Below are positions 42,601 through 46,815 of a stretch of 64,000 nt of DNA, piece after piece. This DNA is from Sclerodactyla briareus. Lineage: Eukaryota > Echinodermata > Holothuroidea > Dendrochirotida > Sclerodactylidae. The stretch's first letter is position 1; the number at the start of each line of letters is the position of its first letter. The translations under genes and the position numbers were made by a program. Below the pieces are notes generated by a model. The model was given only the letters and a program-made list of their open reading frames with translations. It did no database searches and had not been told where the DNA came from. The stretch covers positions 477,835 to 541,834 of the forward strand of contig JAODTK010004776.1 of assembly GCA_026419785.1 (NCBI GenBank). Direction: 5' to 3'.

Positions 42601-44371
42601 CTAATACGGCTCGAAGCCTGATCATGGGCAATAGGGCCACAAAACCCCATAACATGAAGGCATGTTCATATTAGCTGGAGAACTCACTCTTTAATATGAC
42701 TCTGGGACCTGATCAAGGTCATCAGGGCCACAAAACCACACTACATTGCTATTTTCCATGTTAGCTAGAGAACACACTCTCGATACGACTCCAGAACCTG
42801 ATCAGCGGCAATAGGGCCACAAAGCTACACTACATGTAGGTATGTCCCTATTACTTGGAGAAGTCTATCTCGATATGGCTCTGTGACTAGATTGAGGGCA
42901 TTGGGGTGACAAACCCACACTACATGAAGGTATGTCCATAAAAACTGTTGCTGTTGGCAGGCTCAGAGGGAGTCAAGTGATTGAAAGTGGGCTGGTGGTT
43001 GTGGCTACGTACTCCCTAGACATGTGCTACCAGGTGTGGAAATGCTGCTTGGCATGTATGTTAAACTCAACCTTGTGGGCTTTGAATAGATCTTCTGCTC
43101 GACAAGTATCTCATAAAAACCGAGACGTGTGGGTGGTTCAATCATAGCTGTTATTCTTATATAAAGAAGAACCCCACTACTATTTTGCTTGATGCTCCCT
43201 TCAAGTGTCTGAATGTAATCCAGCCTCTGCAATGACCTCCTATGCCTGATAACCACTAGTTGGTGTTTGCATAGTACCAGACAAGACAAGACAAGAAAAC
43301 CGTCTCCCATTGTAAATTCTCCCCTTCACCAAATTGTTGACCTGTGGCTTACCACATAGAGGAGGAAGCCTTCAGTATACACCTCTTCATATTTCAGTGG
43401 CAGGATTATCAGCTGGCACAATAAATATTCTGATCAGAAAAACACACTCTCCTAACGAGTGCTGCAAATAATTGAGTCCATAGCACACATGTGGGCTATA
43501 CTTAACCACTGAGGTTTGCTGTGTGCTCACACCACTAACTCATTGGCTGTAATTACTCGGTAATAACTAGCAACATTGGCATTCTAGAATTTGCTCTCAT
43601 CACAACCGCAATCGCCAAAGTAATATGAAACATACATGGTTAGGTCGAGGGGGGATACCAAGCCAATGTTTCACACCTTCTGAAGCGAGAGTGGTGTCAT
43701 GGGGGGTGGGGGTGGGGAGCGTCTACACCTTCACTAGGGATGGTTCCCACCCCCAGTCTGTCAGGAACTTCCTGATCTCCCAGAGACCCCAAGTTGTATG
43801 CTCAAATGTGAACTACCAGACGAAGGCCCTCCGCCCTGATCCGACAGTCGTTCACAACCTCATTGGGCACACCCCTCCCTCTCTACAGATTCTCAGCAAG
43901 GGGAAATTTGGTCAACGTTGGCGAAATTGAGAGGTTTTTTTGTGGTAAGGAAAAATCAAGGGGCTATCGTGAGGCATGTCAGGGCATGGAATGCCCCCTC
44001 CCCCCCCCCCCCCGGAATGCGAAAACCCGTACCTACCACATACATCAACACTGACACCATTGCACGTTATATATAGTGATCTTTGAGAAGAAAGCGTCAC
44101 TGTGATGGATTTGGAAAACCCCAAATGTTGTCATATTTTCCTCAAATTGGCAGATGATCATTCCTGAGTGTGATACCAAGAGCATGTTCATGTTTTTTCT
44201 TTGTGTTTTCAGCTCGCGGTGTCGGCGGGGGACAGCCTCTTGTGAGCCGTGGTTCAAGCAATCCTGGTGGAGACAAGGAAGCCCAATGCGTCTGGTCCTA
44301 CGTTGACTGTTCTGTCCAATGACAAGGAGATCGGAACTAGTGAGCTGAGACTACGAGTAGACTTGAAGTGA
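3310..44371 (+). CDS. SEC24C/D-like: SEC24C/D-type COPII coat protein gene, 20 coding exons (span includes introns)
   Basis: This is a split gene for the cargo-selecting subunit of the COPII inner coat. SEC24 pairs with SEC23 and is recruited by SAR1-GTP to ER exit sites, where it binds ER export signals on cargo. Conceptual translation of 20 collinear exons follows the SEC24C/D order: Pro/Gly/Met-rich N-terminus (e1-e5), lead-in strand with VIETDR and VPPLVTTDF (e6), zinc finger with RCKAYMCPF (e8), trunk with [18 protein letters not shown] and [14 protein letters not shown] (e10-e14), beta-sandwich with GFDAVLRVR and GQRRLRI (e15-e16), helical part with [13 protein letters not shown] (e17), and gelsolin-like part with [14 protein letters not shown] (e19). 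[14 protein letters not shown] and YEFLAT motifs in e9 favour SEC24C/D over SEC24A/B. Estimated length is about 1,100 aa, normal for the family. Most exons carry small indels or stops relative to the family frame, which I read as assembly errors. Class is certain; C versus D is not meaningful for an invertebrate single gene. Confidence 0.93.
3697..4318 (+). other. SEC24 intron 1
   Basis: Intron between e1 and e2 with GTTAGT donor and TTCTTCCAG acceptor. It contains a C10 run near 3985 and a short A/TA-rich stretch near 4146. I see no gene or recognisable element in it. Confidence 0.75.
4319..4474 (+). CDS. SEC24C/D-like: SEC24 coding exon e2 (disordered N-terminus)
   Basis: Bounded by CTTCCAG acceptor and ATG|GTAAGG donor. 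The first base completes the split Arg codon from e1, then reads PNQYG. One missing base near 4335 restores a Gly/Pro/Gln-rich frame ([13 protein letters not shown], then [16 protein letters not shown] and [15 protein letters not shown]). This is the unstructured region that precedes the folded SEC24 core. The splice phase is consistent with the neighbouring exons. Confidence 0.75.
4475..5940 (+). other. SEC24 intron 2
   Basis: Intron of about 1.5 kb. Around 5100-5150 there is a burst of AGGTCA half-sites (ggtcatctgaggtcaccagaggtca), a pattern that recurs at 7.6-7.8, 50.4-50.8 and 57.0-58.3 kb and marks a diverged repeat family. No other feature is recognisable. Confidence 0.6.
5941..6050 (+). 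CDS. SEC24C/D-like: SEC24 coding exon e3 (disordered N-terminus)
   Basis: A CCCCCCCACAG acceptor precedes [20 protein letters not shown], another Pro/Tyr/Gly-rich block in phase 0 after e2. The exon runs to about CATCTG|GTAAGT, so the end is within a few bases of 6050. The last 10 codons (AWHAQISHL) are less typical and may be out of frame because of an indel. Identification rests on composition and position rather than on a conserved motif. Confidence 0.6.
6051..8117 (+). other. SEC24 intron 3
   Basis: Intron of about 2.1 kb. It contains a tRNA B-box-like fragment at 6889-6900 (listed separately) and two or three diverged units at 7560-7870 built around AGGTCA motifs plus caaaacttgg-type segments (repeat family also at 20.6-20.9 kb). 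A short 6150-6240 stretch before the repeats shows no convincing coding content. Confidence 0.55.
6885..6960 (+). mobile_element. Possible tRNA-derived SINE fragment (B box)
   Basis: GGTTCGATTCCC at 6889-6900 is a good match to the RNA polymerase III internal B box (GGTTCGANNCC), followed by cggtctagtcatacc. The similar string ggtcgggtcatacc follows the B box of the element at 47.3 kb. No convincing A box is seen upstream, so this would be a truncated copy. Confidence 0.4.
8118..8398 (+). CDS. SEC24C/D-like: SEC24 coding exon e4 (disordered N-terminus)
   Basis: Starts after a CCCATGCCAG acceptor and ends at TTC|GTAAGT. It encodes repeated G-P-P-S/T-S-M blocks ([20 protein letters not shown], then [13 protein letters not shown]), then after an indel near 8265 [10 protein letters not shown], and a third segment ending [20 protein letters not shown]. 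At least two small indels are needed, and a TGA is in frame near 8292. The Met/Pro/Gly bias is typical of SEC24C/D N-termini. Confidence 0.75.
8399..9227 (+). other. SEC24 intron 4
   Basis: Intron of about 830 bp, AT-rich and without any repeat or gene that I can recognise. It ends in a clear pyrimidine-rich tract and CTCACAG acceptor. Confidence 0.6.
9228..9380 (+). CDS. SEC24C/D-like: SEC24 coding exon e5 (end of disordered region)
   Basis: A CCTCACAG acceptor and TGTG|GTGAGT donor bound it. It begins in phase with e4 (split Pro codon), reads [13 protein letters not shown], then shifts frame near 9270 to [18 protein letters not shown] and [17 protein letters not shown] is the conserved junction between the disordered tail and the folded core in SEC24C/D, so this exon anchors the alignment. 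Confidence 0.85.
9381..10152 (+). other. SEC24 intron 5
   Basis: Intron of about 770 bp with T- and A-homopolymers near 9990 and 10025. No gene or element is recognised. The acceptor for e6 is not resolved. Confidence 0.5.
10153..10273 (+). CDS. SEC24C/D-like: SEC24 coding exon e6 (lead-in to folded core)
   Basis: Reads [16 protein letters not shown], then [18 protein letters not shown], ending CAAG|GTATGG. This matches the SEC24C/D block in which IQVIE-DR-RG is followed by GQVPPLVTT and a DQG triplet. The 5' boundary is uncertain: no AG acceptor fits the phase left by e5, so an error near the junction is likely. The 3' end is in phase 1 and joins e7 to complete the Gly of DQG. Confidence 0.88.
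10274..11023 (+). other. SEC24 intron 6, 5' part
   Basis: Intron sequence between e6 and the Harbinger-type element. It holds a C10 run near 10366 and no recognisable gene. Confidence 0.5.
11027..12790 (+). mobile_element. Non-autonomous Harbinger-type DNA element, copy 1 (1,764 bp)
   Basis: The element begins GGCGCCATGTCAAAA and ends with its reverse complement, a 15-bp terminal inverted repeat. It is flanked by TTA at 11024-11026 and 12791-12793, a 3-bp target duplication of TWA type as used by PIF/Harbinger transposons. A second copy lies at 23656-25424 in the opposite orientation and is collinear over its whole length. The ends are very GC-rich (CGGCCGCC-type blocks), the middle AT-rich. 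No transposase or other credible ORF is present, so it must move in trans. An internal long palindrome (12181-12310 with 12355-12486) is annotated separately. The superfamily call rests on TSD length and sequence only. Confidence 0.85.
12181..12486. repeat. Long internal palindrome within Harbinger-type copy 1
   Basis: The left arm begins gaaaatcgctcataactcga and includes ttcgagaaaatcgg and agcccggct. The right arm carries their complements in reverse order (agccgggct, ccgattttctcgaa, then tcgagttatgagcgattttc). Arms are about 130 bp around a loop centred near 12330. The same structure is in copy 2 at about 23960-24280. The arms would form a strong cruciform or RNA hairpin. Confidence 0.85.
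12794..13457 (+). other. SEC24 intron 6, 3' part
   Basis: Intron sequence between the Harbinger-type element and e7, with T- and poly-T runs near 13309 and 13414. No gene is recognised. Confidence 0.5.
13458..13577 (+). CDS. SEC24C/D-like: SEC24 coding exon e7
   Basis: TTTGCACAG acceptor and GAG|GTACCG donor. The first bases complete the Gly of the DQG motif, then read TASPR, where the family has NASPR. One indel later comes RIPCN-MVKH and PIVTFALRP, aligning with the family block IPC-SDM-K followed by P-AA-I-P-A. Conservation is weaker here than in other core exons. The middle (LPVARL) probably hides two indels. Confidence 0.72.
13578..16391 (+). other. SEC24 intron 7
   Basis: Intron of about 2.8 kb. 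It is AT-rich, with a C10 run near 15920. I recognise no gene, SINE or TIR element in it. The short ORFs at 14164-14404 and 15316-15855 on the minus strand have no family resemblance that I can see. Confidence 0.5.
16392..16528 (+). CDS. SEC24C/D-like: SEC24 coding exon e8 (zinc finger)
   Basis: Acceptor AAATTGCAG and donor GAT|GTATGT. Across three frames it reads [32 protein letters not shown] and CFCSGKQ. These match the SEC24 block [31 protein letters not shown], which supplies the four zinc cysteines (C-x2-C and C-x2-C). Several single-base indels are required, near 16412, 16437, 16475 and 16505, and a TGA and a TAG fall in the raw frame. The zinc finger holds the SEC23/24 fold together. 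Confidence 0.88.
16529..16727 (+). other. SEC24 intron 8, 5' part
   Basis: About 200 bp between the e8 donor and the 57-bp minisatellite. No feature is seen. Confidence 0.4.
16728..17480 (+). repeat. 57-bp minisatellite in SEC24 intron 8
   Basis: About 13 tandem copies of a unit that starts catatgaaaggcctactgc, continues tgttgtttgtgttgctatag and ends with tgcaatgtctgttcgggt. The unit is 57 bp, a multiple of three, and stop-free in one + frame, so the homogeneous part (17010-17470) forms a long open frame with the 19-residue repeat [19 protein letters not shown]. The 5' copies (16728-17000) are more diverged. The array sits 200 bp after the e8 donor and 235 bp before e9 and has no splice role that I can see. 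Confidence 0.95.
17715..17830 (+). CDS. SEC24C/D-like: SEC24 coding exon e9
   Basis: TTCTTGCAG acceptor, then [20 protein letters not shown] followed by [19 protein letters not shown], without a frameshift. It aligns with SEC24C from VPPQYFQHLDH to LGSYEF-AT-DYC, the link from zinc finger to trunk. The end is set at TGCAAG|GTGGAG because e10 resumes with NNK exactly where the family does. That donor is weaker than the others, and the open frame runs on for 17 codons ([10 protein letters not shown]). Confidence 0.93.
17925..18110 (+). mobile_element. Candidate tRNA-derived SINE
   Basis: tggcagagtggca at 17936-17948 matches a polymerase III A box, and agtttgaaccct at 17976-17987 matches a B box. 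The spacing of roughly 40 bp and the sequence between them look like a decayed tRNA head. A non-tRNA body follows. The 3' end is not defined and no poly-A or target duplication is obvious. Confidence 0.5.
18327..18634 (+). repeat. catggaa-rich dispersed repeat, copy 2
   Basis: Shares ttttcccgca/gtccatggaa, aaatccaggcctgg, gttgttgagtc, gtcatggaaat and a closing agaacctgcaggaaccctg with copy 1 at 2130-2423. The ends (cgggttttcccgc and reverse-complement cagggttcctgcagg) form imperfect terminal inverted repeats, suggesting a MITE. Confidence 0.7.
18772..18944 (+). CDS. SEC24C/D-like: SEC24 coding exon e10 (start of trunk domain)
   Basis: Acceptor TTCCCTGACAG, then [29 protein letters not shown], and after one extra G at about 18841, [26 protein letters not shown] is the first strand of the trunk (von Willebrand A-like) domain. 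The 3' end is unresolved: the last family match is LPKE, and the frame then hits TGA at about 18913. The nearest GT is in ggca|gtgcgt near 18945. Confidence 0.88.
18945..20234 (+). other. SEC24 intron 10
   Basis: Intron of about 1.3 kb containing the perfect hairpin at 19484-19522 (listed separately). It has an A-run near 19725. No gene is recognised. Confidence 0.55.
19484..19522. repeat. Perfect 17-bp inverted repeat with 5-nt loop
   Basis: CTCACTGCCATAGAGCA, loop TTGAT, then the exact reverse complement. All 17 pairs are Watson-Crick and pairing stops abruptly on both sides. No TSD or poly-T terminator is visible. Confidence 0.9.
20235..20425 (+). CDS. SEC24C/D-like: SEC24 coding exon e11 (trunk domain)
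   Basis: Acceptor CTGAACAG and donor ATAG|GTAGGT. Reads [46 protein letters not shown], then after a missing base near 20377, [17 protein letters not shown]. This is the most conserved stretch of the SEC24 trunk ([25 protein letters not shown]). It ends in phase 2, giving a split Ser codon with e12. Confidence 0.96.
20426..21753 (+). other. SEC24 intron 11
   Basis: Intron of about 1.3 kb. From 20640 to 20900 there are two diverged units with tttgacctc, caaatgacct and ccaccaagtttcgttcaa, members of the AGGTCA-rich repeat family. The rest is unremarkable. Confidence 0.55.
21754..21840 (+). CDS. SEC24C/D-like: SEC24 coding exon e12 (trunk domain)
   Basis: Acceptor TTTCTGATAG and donor GTG|GTAAGT. 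After completing a split Ser codon it reads LLDQIPES, then [11 protein letters not shown] and EAGLEAL in shifted frames. This matches [10 protein letters not shown] followed by VFVP-IQAGMEAL. One or two missing bases (near 21779 and 21817) restore the frame. Confidence 0.9.
21841..22577 (+). other. SEC24 intron 12
   Basis: Intron of about 740 bp. It includes a direct ggtaacccaaagttggtgttg string near 22198, with gcatagtaccaggcaagacag following. A related string (tggtgtttgcatagtaccag, acaagacaag) occurs near 43263 in intron 19, so both are probably fragments of one dispersed repeat. Confidence 0.5.
22578..22690 (+). CDS. SEC24C/D-like: SEC24 coding exon e13 (trunk domain)
   Basis: Acceptor CTCTTGCAG and donor AAAG|GTAAGT. 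Reads [17 protein letters not shown], then after a missing base [20 protein letters not shown]. This aligns with the family segment [28 protein letters not shown]. The exon ends exactly at the conserved boundary, where e14 continues with the TLFQPQ-equivalent. Confidence 0.95.
22691..23509 (+). other. SEC24 intron 13, 5' part
   Basis: Intron sequence upstream of the 167-bp array. It contains the GGGGAAATTTCCC cluster at 22915-22980 and nothing else that I recognise. Confidence 0.5.
22915..22980. repeat. Tandem GGGGAAATTTCCCC palindromes
   Basis: Three near-identical, roughly 16-bp palindromic units in a row, each with a GGGGAAATTTCCC core (the third GGGGTAAATTTCCCC). The cores resemble NF-kappaB (Rel) site palindromes, but a low-complexity expansion is the simpler explanation. 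Confidence 0.6.
23510..23655 (+). repeat. Left fragment of 167-bp minisatellite, cut off by a transposon
   Basis: From ccttgtaatcagtctaagtc to gtggaaacttgtaa this matches the unit of the array at 25425-26290. It stops at TAA, where the Harbinger-type element begins. It is more diverged than the right-hand copies. Confidence 0.9.
23656..25424 (-). mobile_element. Non-autonomous Harbinger-type DNA element, copy 2 (1,769 bp)
   Basis: Same element as 11027-12790 in reverse orientation, with GGCGCCATGTCAAAA at both ends as inverted repeats. Flanking TAA at 23653-23655 and 25425-25427 is the target duplication. It is inserted in a 167-bp minisatellite unit at the sequence cttg-TAA-aattctgg. Intact units at 25.6, 25.76, 25.93 and 26.1 kb show the uninterrupted site with a single TAA. 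No transposase ORF is present. Confidence 0.9.
25425..26290 (+). repeat. 167-bp minisatellite in SEC24 intron 13
   Basis: Five tandem units and a partial sixth. Each contains aaaattctggtattttgggc, ccttgtaatcaggcaaagtc, cctggtgggatcaagttcaa, cttcccatgatgagtacatg and gggtcaattttgggcaaaa. Adjacent units are nearly identical. The open frames across them (95 residues, offset by 167) are by-products of repeat homogeneity; 167 is not a multiple of three. Confidence 0.96.
26291..29705 (+). other. SEC24 intron 13, 3' part
   Basis: About 3.4 kb between the 167-bp array and e14. G-rich runs lie at 26455-26475, 26655 and 29049-29062. A minus-strand segment at about 27070-27330 is homologous to one at 36990-37265 (see findings). 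Open frames at 28000-28480 on both strands and at 28990-29502 on + resemble no family I know. Confidence 0.5.
29706..29879 (+). CDS. SEC24C/D-like: SEC24 coding exon e14 (trunk domain)
   Basis: Acceptor CTCTCCAACAG and donor CAG|GTATGA. This 174-nt exon (58 codons, phase 0 at both ends) is free of errors: [58 protein letters not shown]. It matches the family from TLFQPQ to YKY--FQ, including VDLFLFP and YVDVAT. The exon has no internal Met, so ATG-based ORF finding misses it. Confidence 0.98.
30540..31700 (+). repeat. Degenerate tandem repeat with gggcctagggccc-type cores
   Basis: About six diverged units, each roughly 150-200 bp, share a Gly-box-like nucleotide core (ttgggcctagggcccat, ggccctagggcccat, tgggccctaaggccgc), a segment aaatgcttcac/aaatgcatctcc, and gttcggtcat-aatgatgg. 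Divergence makes exact unit borders impossible to set by eye. Confidence 0.65.
33490..33570 (-). mobile_element. hAT-like repeat end (gggtcgcgaccc / tttgggaacc type)
   Basis: gctgcgaccccccaag, cacgaccccagttggggtcg and ccaggtttgggaaccatg are characteristic of the terminal part of widespread hAT-type MITEs whose end reads like CAGTGGTTCCCAAACCTGGG on the minus strand. Only one end is visible. It lies about 40 bp upstream of SEC24 e15. Confidence 0.5.
33611..33842 (+). CDS. SEC24C/D-like: SEC24 coding exon e15 (trunk end and beta-sandwich start)
   Basis: Reads DGE, an in-frame TAG, then [43 protein letters not shown] and AFAQ in several frames, ending CAG|GTTGGT. The family has ERFL-DLRRD, GFDAVMRVRTSTG, DFFG-FYMSNTTDVE and VEFKHDD-L-E-SGA. 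At least four indels and one stop-forming substitution (TAG at 33620-33622) are required, the worst quality of any exon. The acceptor is unresolved. Either gaatag|TTCCTC is the acceptor, or a mis-called tctgtgg just before GATGGTGAA is. Confidence 0.85.
33843..35397 (+). other. SEC24 intron 15
   Basis: Intron of about 1.55 kb. Around 34640-34740, agtagcgagtgccgtatgtg and cccctgggggac recall segments near 45155-45240 (agtagtgagtgccatatgtg, gtgcctggggg), so an unclassified dispersed repeat is likely. Otherwise nothing is recognised. Confidence 0.45.
35398..35535 (+). CDS. SEC24C/D-like: SEC24 coding exon e16 (beta-sandwich to helical)
   Basis: Acceptor CTTCTCAG and donor AAG|GTATGG. It has 46 codons in phase 0 with no error: [46 protein letters not shown]. 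This aligns with the family block [13 protein letters not shown] followed by [15 protein letters not shown]. The open frame continues into the intron only because the adjacent 15-bp repeat has no stop. Confidence 0.98.
35555..35672 (+). repeat. 15-bp microsatellite-like array next to e16 donor
   Basis: Seven to eight copies of gctgttgttcctcag begin about 20 bp after the e16 donor. The unit is in multiples of three with an open frame (AVVPQ repeats) and each copy ends in ttcctcag, which resembles a splice acceptor. Confidence 0.95.
35673..35860 (+). other. SEC24 intron 16, between array and MITE
   Basis: AT-rich intron sequence with several tgatataac/gttatatca short palindromes at 35730-35770. 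No element is defined. Confidence 0.4.
35869..36053. mobile_element. 185-bp hAT-type MITE with 8-bp target duplication
   Basis: Terminal inverted repeats CAGTGTTGTAACGAGTCAC and, reverse-complemented from the right end, CAGAGTTGTAACAAGTCAC. The flanks are a perfect 8-bp direct repeat GTTCACAG at 35861-35868 and 36054-36061. The interior is built from repeated gactcgagtc/actcgagtc palindromes. CAG...CTG ends and an 8-bp duplication are the hAT signature. It is too short to code for anything. Confidence 0.93.
36062..37427 (+). other. SEC24 intron 16, 3' part
   Basis: Intron sequence up to e17. At 36990-37265 the minus strand shows homology to 27070-27330 (see findings). No gene is recognised with confidence. 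Confidence 0.5.
37428..37546 (+). CDS. SEC24C/D-like: SEC24 coding exon e17 (helical domain)
   Basis: Acceptor CTTCACTCAG and donor CAG|GTTAGT. Reads [53 protein letters not shown] is a hallmark of the SEC24C/D helical region. The junction with e16 is off by one base (KK then CC-GCC), implying one missing base at the start of this exon. Confidence 0.97.
37547..38913 (+). other. SEC24 intron 17
   Basis: Intron of about 1.4 kb. The longest frame in it is 147 codons on the minus strand (38162-38605) and resembles no family I know. No repeat or RNA gene is recognised. Confidence 0.5.
38914..39091 (+). CDS. SEC24C/D-like: SEC24 coding exon e18 (helical to gelsolin-like)
   Basis: Acceptor TTTACCATCAG, then [59 protein letters not shown]. 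The family has LILPE-MKLLPVY-NC-LKSD, then D-RAY-RQL and FFYP-LLP. It is error-free and ends AGTA|GTGAGT in phase 1. The last 30 nt plus the donor are repeated downstream in a tandem array. Confidence 0.97.
39092..39700 (+). repeat. About 100-bp minisatellite carrying the e18 tail and splice donor
   Basis: Copies start with catgcctacttctaccc at 39061 (inside e18), 39159, 39259, 39366, 39466, 39564 and, strongly diverged, 39652. Spacing is 98, 100, 107, 100, 98 and 88 bp. Each of the first five intronic copies repeats the exon sequence for [10 protein letters not shown] and most repeat its donor (ccagtagtgagtat), followed by gtgatacctagataggggtg and aatagtaggttggttgtcc. A TAG shortly after each donor closes the reading frame. 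The 39366 copy is preceded by a private insertion caagagtta-like. Confidence 0.95.
39701..40484 (+). other. SEC24 intron 18, 3' part
   Basis: Holds a short copy of the catggaa-rich repeat at 39930-40020 (aaatccaggcctggaaaagt, cagtcatggaaatttcc). agtcatagtccccgcag at 40358 is also present in the SINE-like unit near 47535. The pyrimidine-rich e19 acceptor follows. Confidence 0.5.
40485..40769 (+). CDS. SEC24C/D-like: SEC24 coding exon e19 (gelsolin-like domain)
   Basis: Acceptor TTTTTTCCAG and donor AAG|GTATGT. It starts in phase 1 (split Thr codon), reads [17 protein letters not shown], then after one extra G near 40540, [37 protein letters not shown], then [29 protein letters not shown]. The family has P-AVR-SE-RLS--GIYLLENGL-MFLW-G and NP-S--LR-LI--IR----YMKL. 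The last 75 nt plus the donor are the founder of the array that follows. Confidence 0.97.
40770..42496 (+). repeat. 72-bp minisatellite carrying the e19 tail and splice donor
   Basis: About 24 tandem units, each with the exon-derived aacctgatcgagggtatc / gggccaccaagccacac / tacatgaag, then the donor gtatgtc and tatattagctatggct. The unit is 72 bp, a multiple of three. Variants such as cttgcagccctgatggaaag and ctcacaaacctgatctagag alternate, indicating spread of sub-families. In the exon frame each unit has a stop (TAT-TAG) just after the donor. Confidence 0.97.
42497..42945 (+). repeat. Older, about 90-bp tier of the e19-tail array
   Basis: Five diverged copies start at about 42497, 42589, 42676, 42766 and 42857. 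They include the 5' part of the exon tail (ctggagaacccactctc) that the 72-bp units lack, followed by a GTATGT-like donor and tcatattag. Copy 1 (42497-42571) is a 75-nt stop-free duplicate reading [25 protein letters not shown]. The other copies have stops or indels. Confidence 0.9.
42946..44212 (+). other. SEC24 intron 19, 3' part
   Basis: Remaining intron. A 101-codon open frame at 43625-43930 (segment [20 protein letters not shown]) is GC-balanced and exon-like but resembles no family I know, so I do not annotate it as coding. A C16 run lies at about 43995. The tgcatagtaccagacaagacaag string at 43270 matches the one at about 22219. Confidence 0.5.
44213..44371 (+). CDS. SEC24C/D-like: SEC24 terminal coding exon e20
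   Basis: Acceptor TGTGTTTTCAG. Reads [45 protein letters not shown] and a stop, with three frame changes. The family C-terminus is VVKQ-----EMLFK-FLVEDK, then SYVDFL--MHKEI--LL. The TGA at 44369-44371 is the first stop in the frame of the KEI block, so the product would carry about 12 extra residues. A further indel could move the true stop earlier. Confidence 0.88.
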
Positions 44372-46454
44372 CAGCGGACACTTTGTGGCATCTGAGTTGC
44401 CAGCCAAGGAGGGGACAATAGAGGTTTGAACAGTGTCGGAACTCTGGTCCATCAGAGAATGCCGGCTGCCTATCTAGGACGAGAGTGTTTGCTGTGACCA
44501 GTACTTGACACATTATTTATCATGGCCAGCCAAATAGATAACCCTGTGTTTTGACAGTACGATCAATACCAGTAGTTAATCTAGGTAGAATAATTTGCTA
44601 ATCAGCGGCAACCAAAGTGCAAGGTTCTGTCATCTTTCCTGACCAAGATTGTGAGGCCATCGTTTGCATCCATGTTTCCTCCACATGTCATTCAGCTAGA
44701 ACCACTTTCTGCAATTGTGGCCCAGTTTAATCAGTCATAGAAAAAGTTCCCACATGGCAACTCGCATGGGACAGCCAGATTGGGGCATTCAGACTGATTG
44801 AGGAAGTTATTTAATCGGAGACTGTAAACTTATGTCTTAGCAGTGTTTAACTTGAATGGGCCATTCTGGCTGATCTTATTAAGCATAATCTATTAATGTA
44901 GCTTGAGGAGTGGTTCATGAGACTGACACAAGCAATTGTATTATGTGGTAATTGGACTTTGCCTTTCCTGTAATCTGGCGGTAAAGTTAAATTGAGAGCA
45001 CACGGGCCTTCTTTAGTTTTTTTTTCTCAGGAGAGGGATTTGAGATGAGTTCAAACTCTCTGCCAGGATGCGATCCCCAACTGGTGCTAAACGGGAATGT
45101 CTCACAACAATTTTCCAGGCTCATGGATCTGTAAGGTGGAAGCTTGTCAGAAGTAGTGAGTGCCATATGTGGTTGCTGAGTAGTCAGCAGGTGAACACAG
45201 TTAGCTGGGGCATTGGTATGGTGCCTGGGGGGGGGGGGGGTGGGACCAGCCAGTGGAGTGTATCATAGGGCAGGTGTGCTCCATTGGTTTTTTTGGGCAT
45301 GAGCTTATATTGTTAACTGAACATGATGTGATTACAGATTTTTAAACAGGTCACTAATGGTCAGTGGTCATATCTGTGGAGTGATTTTGGACAGTTCCGT
45401 TGGTGGTAACGGCACTAGTAAAAAGAAAAATGTATTATTGAACGGATCGCTTTAGGAGATGATGGAAAAAGTATCTGGTTATAGAATGGTATTGTCAAAG
45501 TTTTCAGCTCGTAGATTGGCCAGGTTTCCCAGTGAATATAGGCATGGGTGCATCGGTGCATAAGTTTTATATAACAAGTTATTTCATGTGGTCTACTGTC
45601 ACAATGTCTGTCTTTGAGCATTAATTTGTGTTGAGAGCAATCTGCCCGTCAGTTCCAGTCAATGGTGGATGGGAATTGTTGTAGCGTGTTATCCTGGTTA
45701 TGTGATGCCCACCGTGAGGCCGGCTATAGCTTGACTGACTGCAGGCCCTGCAGTCAGTGTTTAGCTTTGCTGCAGCTACTTGTATTTGTCCCCTGTCAGC
45801 AGGTTCGCAGGAATGGCCATTGTACCAAATGTGTTTCTTGAGGAACTTCATCTTCATATTATCCTTGGGTCTCATATTTGTTTTTCCCCCTCTGCCGTCA
45901 GCCCTTCTGATTGGCTGCCTGCTACAAGTGAAAGAATTTCTCAGTTGGATTTCATCAATATGGTCAGCCAGCTTGGAAAAACTGGTTTTTTGTCACTTTA
46001 TTAAATCTGCTCGGTCATTTGGGCTCTAGTGACATTTTACATTCAGACAATATTGTATATATTATAGAAACAACTATCAAGCCTTGGTGGGATGTACTAT
46101 TGTTGATAGAAAGAAATGTGATCTATTTTATGGAAATGAATGAATCAGTAGGAGGCTGACCGGTAATGCTCACCATCCTCTGCGTCCTAATTCAACGCTA
46201 CTGCCATTTATTCTATAAATGCTGAATGGGGCTGAGTCTTTGTAATTGATTTCTTCACTGCCCTGAATTGTGCATCTTAAGACTTGGCTTGGCTCCGGCA
46301 TGATTAGCTTATGGTTTGTCCGCAAGTATTTGAAGCATGAGGGTCAATTTAAACGGTTTTTTTTCTGGGAAAGGGAATGCTTTTTTTCATTAAGTTCCAG
46401 AAAATGTGTGAAGTTCCTTGAACAATTCTGTTTCGTTTGCATGCCCTCTGTATG

Positions 46455-46815
46455 AATATAACCCACTAGCTTACAGTGTTAGAGGTCTTGCCGCTAAGGT
46501 AACCAGATAGCTTACAGTGTTAGGTCTTGCAGCTTAGATGTAACCCTCTAGCTACAGTGTTATTAGTCTGCAGCTAGATGTAACCTGCCTAGCTAACAGT
46601 GGTTAGTTAGGTCTTGCAGCTTTAGATTACCGTTAGCTAAGTTAGTAGGTACTGCAGCTTAGATCGTAACCTAGCTACGTGTTAGGTCTTGCAGCTTAGA
46701 TGTAACTTGTTCCTATAGTGCTATAGATCTTGCAGCTTAGTTTAGCCTCTATCTACGTATTAGGTCTTGCATCTTAGATGTAACCTGCTAGCTACATTGT
46801 TAGTAGTTACGGAGC
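46455..46815 (+). repeat. Degenerate roughly 42-bp tandem repeat
   Basis: About eight copies of tagctacagtgttaggtctt / gcagcttagatgtaacc with many small indels between copies. The regular core with dense indels is what one expects of a decayed minisatellite or of poorly corrected reads over one. Confidence 0.85.

Noticed and set aside
43625..43930. 101-codon ORF as an extra SEC24 exon
   Set aside because: SEC24 reads directly from e19 to e20 without missing residues, and this frame does not resemble the family; it may be a transposon fragment.
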